From an uncultured Prevotellaceae bacterium (GTDB lineage: Bacteria > Bacteroidota > Bacteroidia > Bacteroidales > Bacteroidaceae), in the NCBI GenBank assembly GCA_937915745.1, contig CALGGJ010000089.1, positions 1 to 46,669 of the forward strand: 46,669 nt of DNA, given 5' to 3'. A program made the translations under genes and the position numbers. The notes beneath the pieces are model-generated. The model was not told where the DNA came from. It ran no database searches and was given only the letters and a program-made list of their open reading frames with translations. Each line of letters starts with the position of its first letter. Position 1 is the stretch's first letter. Shown here in pieces: positions 43,208 to 46,669 of the stretch.

Positions 43208-44986
43208 ATGGAAAAGAAGCAAATTCAGTTCAGTCTCGTTTATCGAGACATGTTTCAGTCGAGTGGAAAATATCAGCCACGCAAAGATCAGTTGGAACGC
43301 ATTGCCCCTGTTATTATCGACATGGGATGCTTTGCACGTGTCGAGACCAACGGAGGCGCATTCGAGCAGGTAAACCTGCTGTATGGGGAAAATCCCAATA
43401 AGGCCGTCAGGACCTTCACCAAGCCATTCAACGAAGTAGGCATCAAGACCCACATGCTCGACCGGGGACTCAACGCACTGCGCATGTTTCCCGTGCCGGC
43501 CGATGTGCGTCGCCTCATGTATAAGGTGAAGCACGCACAAGGCGTGGATATAACACGCATCTTCTGTGGATTGAACGATACACGCAACATCATCCCGTCA
43601 ATCAAATATGCACTTGAGGCAGGAATGACACCTCAAGCCTCGCTATGCATCACGACCAGCCCAATACACACTGCCGAATACTATGCTGCTATAGCCGATA
43701 AACTCATCGAGGCCGGAGCACCCGAAATATGCCTTAAAGACATGGCCGGAGTAGGACAGCCTGCAATGCTTGGTAAACTGGTGGGCATGATAAAAACCAA
43801 ACATCCTGAAATCATAATACAATATCATGGACATAGCGGTCCGGGACTCTCTATGGCAAGCATACTCGAAGTGTGCAAGAACGGAGCCGACGTAATCGAC
43901 ACAGCCATCGAACCTCTGTCGTGGGGCAAGGTACACCCAGATATAATCTCGGTGCAGAGTATGTTGAAAAACTATGGCTTCGATGTGAAAGAAATCAATA
44001 TGGACGCATACATGGAAGCACGAAAACTCACACAAGAGTTCATCGACGACTTCCTCGGCTATTTCATGAACCCATCAAACAAACTCATGTCTTCTCTCCT
44101 GCTTGGCTGCGGACTTCCTGGCGGAATGATGGGCAGTATGATGGCCGACCTGAAGGGGGTGATGGATGCCATCAACAACAACCGCAAACAAAAAGGCGAA
44201 GAACCACTGAGCGAAGACGCACTGCTCGTACGCTTGTTCAACGAGGTGGCATACGTGTGGCCACGAGTGGGATATCCACCGCTTGTGACACCATTCTCAC
44301 AATACGTGAAAAACATAGCACTCATGAACCTCCTCACCGAATCGATGGGAAAGCCACGCTACACCATGATGGACCAAAGTATCTGGGGCATGATACTGGG
44401 CAAGAGCGGCAACCTGCCAGGACCTGTTGCGCCCGAAATTGTTGAACTGGCAAAAGAAAAAGGCTTTGAATTCACCGATGCAGACCCACAAAGCAACTAT
44501 CCTGACGACCTGCCACGATTTATCGAGGAAATGAAACAAAACGGATGGGAGCGTGGAGAAGACGATGAAGAACTCTTTGAGTTTGCCATGCACGAAAGCC
44601 AGTATCGCGACTACAAGAGCGGCATTGCAAAAGAACGATTCTTAAAAGATCTGCAAGCTGCCAAAGATAAAGAACTACAGAAGAGCGGCAACCTCTCGCT
44701 CGAGGAAGTTGCCGCATATAAACACGCCGAGGCTGATGCCATCGTTGCACCCGAGAACGGAACAGTGATGTACGAAGTAGGAGGAGGCAGTGAAGGTGCG
44801 AAGAGCATTGCACCGGCGATCGGCACAGAATATAAGGAAGACGAACGCCTCTGCTATCTGCAAAACCTGTACGGACAGACTATCGAAGTCAAAGCCGCAC
44901 TGGGCGGCAAACTGGCCGAGATAGTGGTAGGCCAAGGCCAGAAAGTACGCAAAGGCGATGTGATAGCATATATCAGGCGGAAATAA
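43208..44986 (+). CDS. Oxaloacetate decarboxylase alpha / pyruvate carboxylase subunit B-like carboxyltransferase
   Basis: A 592-residue protein of the biotin-dependent carboxyltransferase family, which moves CO2 between carboxybiotin and pyruvate/oxaloacetate. The TIM-barrel domain (about 1-300) has YRDMFQSSGK (variant of the usual RDxxQS), ICLKDMAGVG with the carboxylatable Lys, and the zinc-binding His pair in YHGHSGPGLS. The PYC_OADA domain follows (about 310-480). The C-terminal biotinyl-lipoyl-like domain is present, but where AMKM is expected it reads LQNLYGQ (about 551-557), so the biotinyl lysine is missing. A separate biotin carrier would then be needed. The gene stands alone with its own terminator. 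Confidence 0.88.
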   Translation: MEKKQIQFSLVYRDMFQSSGKYQPRKDQLERIAPVIIDMGCFARVETNGGAFEQVNLLYGENPNKAVRTFTKPFNEVGIKTHMLDRGLNALRMFPVPADVRRLMYKVKHAQGVDITRIFCGLNDTRNIIPSIKYALEAGMTPQASLCITTSPIHTAEYYAAIADKLIEAGAPEICLKDMAGVGQPAMLGKLVGMIKTKHPEIIIQYHGHSGPGLSMASILEVCKNGADVIDTAIEPLSWGKVHPDIISVQSMLKNYGFDVKEINMDAYMEARKLTQEFIDDFLGYFMNPSNKLMSSLLLGCGLPGGMMGSMMADLKGVMDAINNNRKQKGEEPLSEDALLVRLFNEVAYVWPRVGYPPLVTPFSQYVKNIALMNLLTESMGKPRYTMMDQSIWGMILGKSGNLPGPVAPEIVELAKEKGFEFTDADPQSNYPDDLPRFIEEMKQNGWERGEDDEELFEFAMHESQYRDYKSGIAKERFLKDLQAAKDKELQKSGNLSLEEVAAYKHAEADAIVAPENGTVMYEVGGGSEGAKSIAPAIGTEYKEDERLCYLQNLYGQTIEVKAALGGKLAEIVVGQGQKVRKGDVIAYIRRK

Positions 44987-45003
44987 CACTGTAGTATCAT
45001 ATC

Positions 45004-45044
45004 AAGGAGAACCCTGAGAATTCAGAACAATCAGAGTTCTCCTT
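45004..45044 (+). terminator. Rho-independent-type terminator after the carboxyltransferase
   Basis: AAGGAGAAC (45004-45012) pairs with GTTCTCCTT (45036-45044), with an inner CTGA/TCAG pair, starting 18 bp after the stop codon. The following ACTTTGTATAT is only moderately T-rich. Confidence 0.75.
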
Positions 45045-45073
45045 ACTTTGTATATACCAGAAAAATTCCTCAT

Positions 45074-45115
45074 AAATCTTCTAAGCAACATATCTCAGAA
45101 ATCTTCTAAGCAACA
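45074..45115. repeat. Direct repeat of 17 bp, 25-bp period
   Basis: AAATCTTCTAAGCAACA occurs at 45074-45090 and 45099-45115. It sits in the leader region just upstream of the GH8 gene start (45130) and could be a regulator-binding site. Confidence 0.8.
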
Positions 45116-45129
45116 ATCGTACAACAATT

Positions 45130-46464
45130 ATGAATAAAAGACTAACATCAACAACCATCAGCCTTATAATTGCAACAATGCCCATGATGGCACAATTTGG
45201 CGGATTCGTAGGCTATGGCGGATTCGTAGGCTATGGCGGATTCGGACGTCAGCAAGAGCCGCCACGCTCTCAAGAGGGTGCATTCACCACCAAGACCTAT
45301 CGCAACTATTTCCTTGAGATGGGCTATAAACAAAAAGACATTGACGCAAAGGTTCAGGAAGCATTTGACAACGTGTTTACCGGACCACATAAGTGCTATT
45401 TCGAGGTAGGCGACTCTATGGCCTATATATCTGACGTAAAAAACCACGATGTCCGGACCGAAGGAATGTCGTATGGCATGATGATAGCTGTGCAATGGGA
45501 CCGAAAAGACATTTTCGACCGCTTGTGGCGTTGGTGTATCAAATATATGCAGCATCACGACGGCGAGCTTAACGGCTATTTCGCGTGGAGCTGCCGTACT
45601 GATGGCACGCGTAACTCGCAAGGTCCTGCATCGGATGGGGAACTCTATTACGTCACATCGCTAATATTCGCTTCAAATCGATGGGGCAACGACGGTGGTA
45701 TAAACTATCTGACCGAGGCACGCAACATCATCGACCAGTCGATGATGAAAGTAGGCAAGAATTCCACAGCTCCACTCATCAACCTTGAACACAAACTTAT
45801 CACCTTCACTCCCGACCCCAGAGGCTACCAATATACCGACCCTTCGTACAACATTCCGGCTTTCTACGAAGTATGGGCACGTTGGTTGGGCGACGGACGC
45901 TCGCGGTTCTGGTATGCGTGTGCCGACTCAGCACGCGCCTATCTGCATCGTTGCATCAATCCCGAGACGGGACTCAACCCTGACTACAGCAATTTCGATG
46001 GTAGTCCGCGCGGCGGATTTGGCGGTAGTGACAACTTCCGATACGACTCATGGCGTGTACCTATGAACATTGCACTCGACTATGTCTGGTCGCGCGACGA
46101 CAAGGAGTGGCAACAGCAATACGCCAACACTATTCAAAACTTTCTCTACAAAGAGGGTCTGAAGACATTTGTCGATCAATATACACTCGATGGTGGACAT
46201 CCGCAGAATCCACTGCGCGCAGGTTCATTCCCACCGGCATTACGTCACAGCATGGGATTGATTGCAACATCGGCTGCTGTGTCGCTGGCTGCAACACATG
46301 CAAAAGGTCAGGAGTTTGTAAAGCACTTTTGGGAAACAAAACACGAACCCCTCGAAGACGGATTCTTCGACGAATACTACTGCGCGCTGCTCCGGCTCTT
46401 TGCCATGATGCACTTGAGCGGACGCTATCAGATAATATTTCCACAAACCGACGCCAATCAATAA
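45130..46464 (+). CDS. Secreted glycoside hydrolase family 8 enzyme
   Basis: A 444-residue exported enzyme (signal peptide 1-22, ending MMAQ). GH8 features: DVRTEGMSYGMMIAVQ with the catalytic acid Glu, WRWCIKYMQ, YFAWSCRTDG, GPASDGELYYVTSL with a catalytic-region Asp, and the tail DEYYCALLRLFAMMHLSGRYQ. The family includes endoglucanases and reducing-end xylose-releasing exo-oligoxylanases; sequence style and size favour the latter in Bacteroidetes. After the signal peptide come tandem GGFVGYG repeats (about 22-37), an unusual low-complexity insert. No neighbouring xylan-utilisation genes are in the window, which ends 205 bp later. Confidence 0.88.
   Translation: MNKRLTSTTISLIIATMPMMAQFGGFVGYGGFVGYGGFGRQQEPPRSQEGAFTTKTYRNYFLEMGYKQKDIDAKVQEAFDNVFTGPHKCYFEVGDSMAYISDVKNHDVRTEGMSYGMMIAVQWDRKDIFDRLWRWCIKYMQHHDGELNGYFAWSCRTDGTRNSQGPASDGELYYVTSLIFASNRWGNDGGINYLTEARNIIDQSMMKVGKNSTAPLINLEHKLITFTPDPRGYQYTDPSYNIPAFYEVWARWLGDGRSRFWYACADSARAYLHRCINPETGLNPDYSNFDGSPRGGFGGSDNFRYDSWRVPMNIALDYVWSRDDKEWQQQYANTIQNFLYKEGLKTFVDQYTLDGGHPQNPLRAGSFPPALRHSMGLIATSAAVSLAATHAKGQEFVKHFWETKHEPLEDGFFDEYYCALLRLFAMMHLSGRYQIIFPQTDANQ
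45199..45246 (+). repeat. 18-bp in-frame tandem repeats in the GH8 gene
   Basis: GGCGGATTCGTAGGCTAT at 45199-45216 and 45217-45234, identical, then a truncated third unit from 45235. They encode GGFVGY repeats just after the signal peptide. Confidence 0.95.
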
Positions 46465-46669
46465 CGCAACATAATCCCGGTTATCATCCTTGTGTCATGG
46501 ATACGTATGAGCGGTTTTATTGTTCATTGCATAAGTGCAAACATCAGCAGTTGATTCTTGAACCTGCAGCAGACCAGCCTGGGTCGTTGGTTACAGTAAC
46601 CCCATTTTTATGGGTTTAACCCAAATCGGTCATTAGCGTTTAGATGATTTTAAGTTTATTTTCGAGCAG
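46465..46669. other. Right end of window, no gene seen
   Basis: No credible gene. It holds a hairpin AACCCCA/TGGGTT-type near 46597-46617 and a motif AACCCAAATCGGTCA (46618-46632) that resembles AACCCAAATCGTCA at 43040-43055. Confidence 0.45.

Noticed and set aside
43208..44986. A frameshifted biotin domain
   Set aside because: The frame is open to a normal end and the domain pattern is continuous; only the AMKM motif is replaced.

Overview
The window looks like a Bacteroidales chromosome, probably Prevotellaceae-like. Promoters have the Bacteroidetes form (TTTG, about 20 bp, TAnnTTTG), there are DUF5723, DUF3316, DUF4859 and DUF6055 proteins and secreted GH8 and GH28 enzymes, and the gene order lysS-gpsA-pgi is typical of the order. 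No rRNA, tRNA, CRISPR array or insertion sequence was recognised. All assignments come from reading the sequence and translations; no database search was run.

Region 1 (about 220-17464) is best read as an integrative mobilizable element of about 17.2 kb. It carries two overlapping tyrosine recombinase genes at the left end, a long operon of eukaryote-like phospho-signalling proteins (3223-12673), and a reverse-strand mobilization module: a winged-helix-like protein, MobC, a MOBP-type relaxase and a membrane protein, plus an excisionase-like HTH protein at the right end. An imperfect 22-bp direct repeat (20 of 22 identical) at 220-241 and 17443-17464 is the candidate attL/attR pair. An outward-facing promoter just inside the right repeat would read into the integrases once the element is circular.

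The most unusual content is the cargo. A six-gene operon encodes an FHA-FHA-TM-trypsin protease, a zinc-ribbon FHA protein, a membrane PP2C phosphatase, a Ser/Thr kinase with an FHA domain and a membrane tail, a small FHA protein with the same tail, and a 1263-residue membrane kinase with about 22 YD/RHS-like repeats outside the membrane. Upstream of it lies a strongly structured RNA of about 236 nt, closed by a perfect 12-bp helix and preceded by its own promoter, then a 19-bp hairpin. There are no secretion-system genes. A kinase/phosphatase/phosphopeptide-reader/protease circuit carried as element cargo suggests a sensing or defence system; that is inference.

Region 2 (17465-28574) holds chromosomal envelope and surface genes on the reverse strand (DUF5723 protein, a large lipoprotein, rfbB, a GH28 enzyme), then forward parC with a repetitive acidic tail, a DUF3316 protein and an S41-peptidase lipoprotein. 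Region 3 (28655-40917) holds a CotH-family secreted protein, guaA, two tandem deoxynucleoside kinases, pgi, gpsA, lysS, two small membrane proteins and a secreted DUF6055 metalloprotease-like protein. The CotH and DUF6055 proteins share a DUF4859-like C-terminus, and each lies beside a cluster of the same 22-bp tandem repeat. Region 4 (40962-46669) holds metY facing an Lrp/AsnC regulator across back-to-back promoters, a carboxyltransferase whose biotin domain lacks the biotinylation motif, and a secreted GH8 enzyme.
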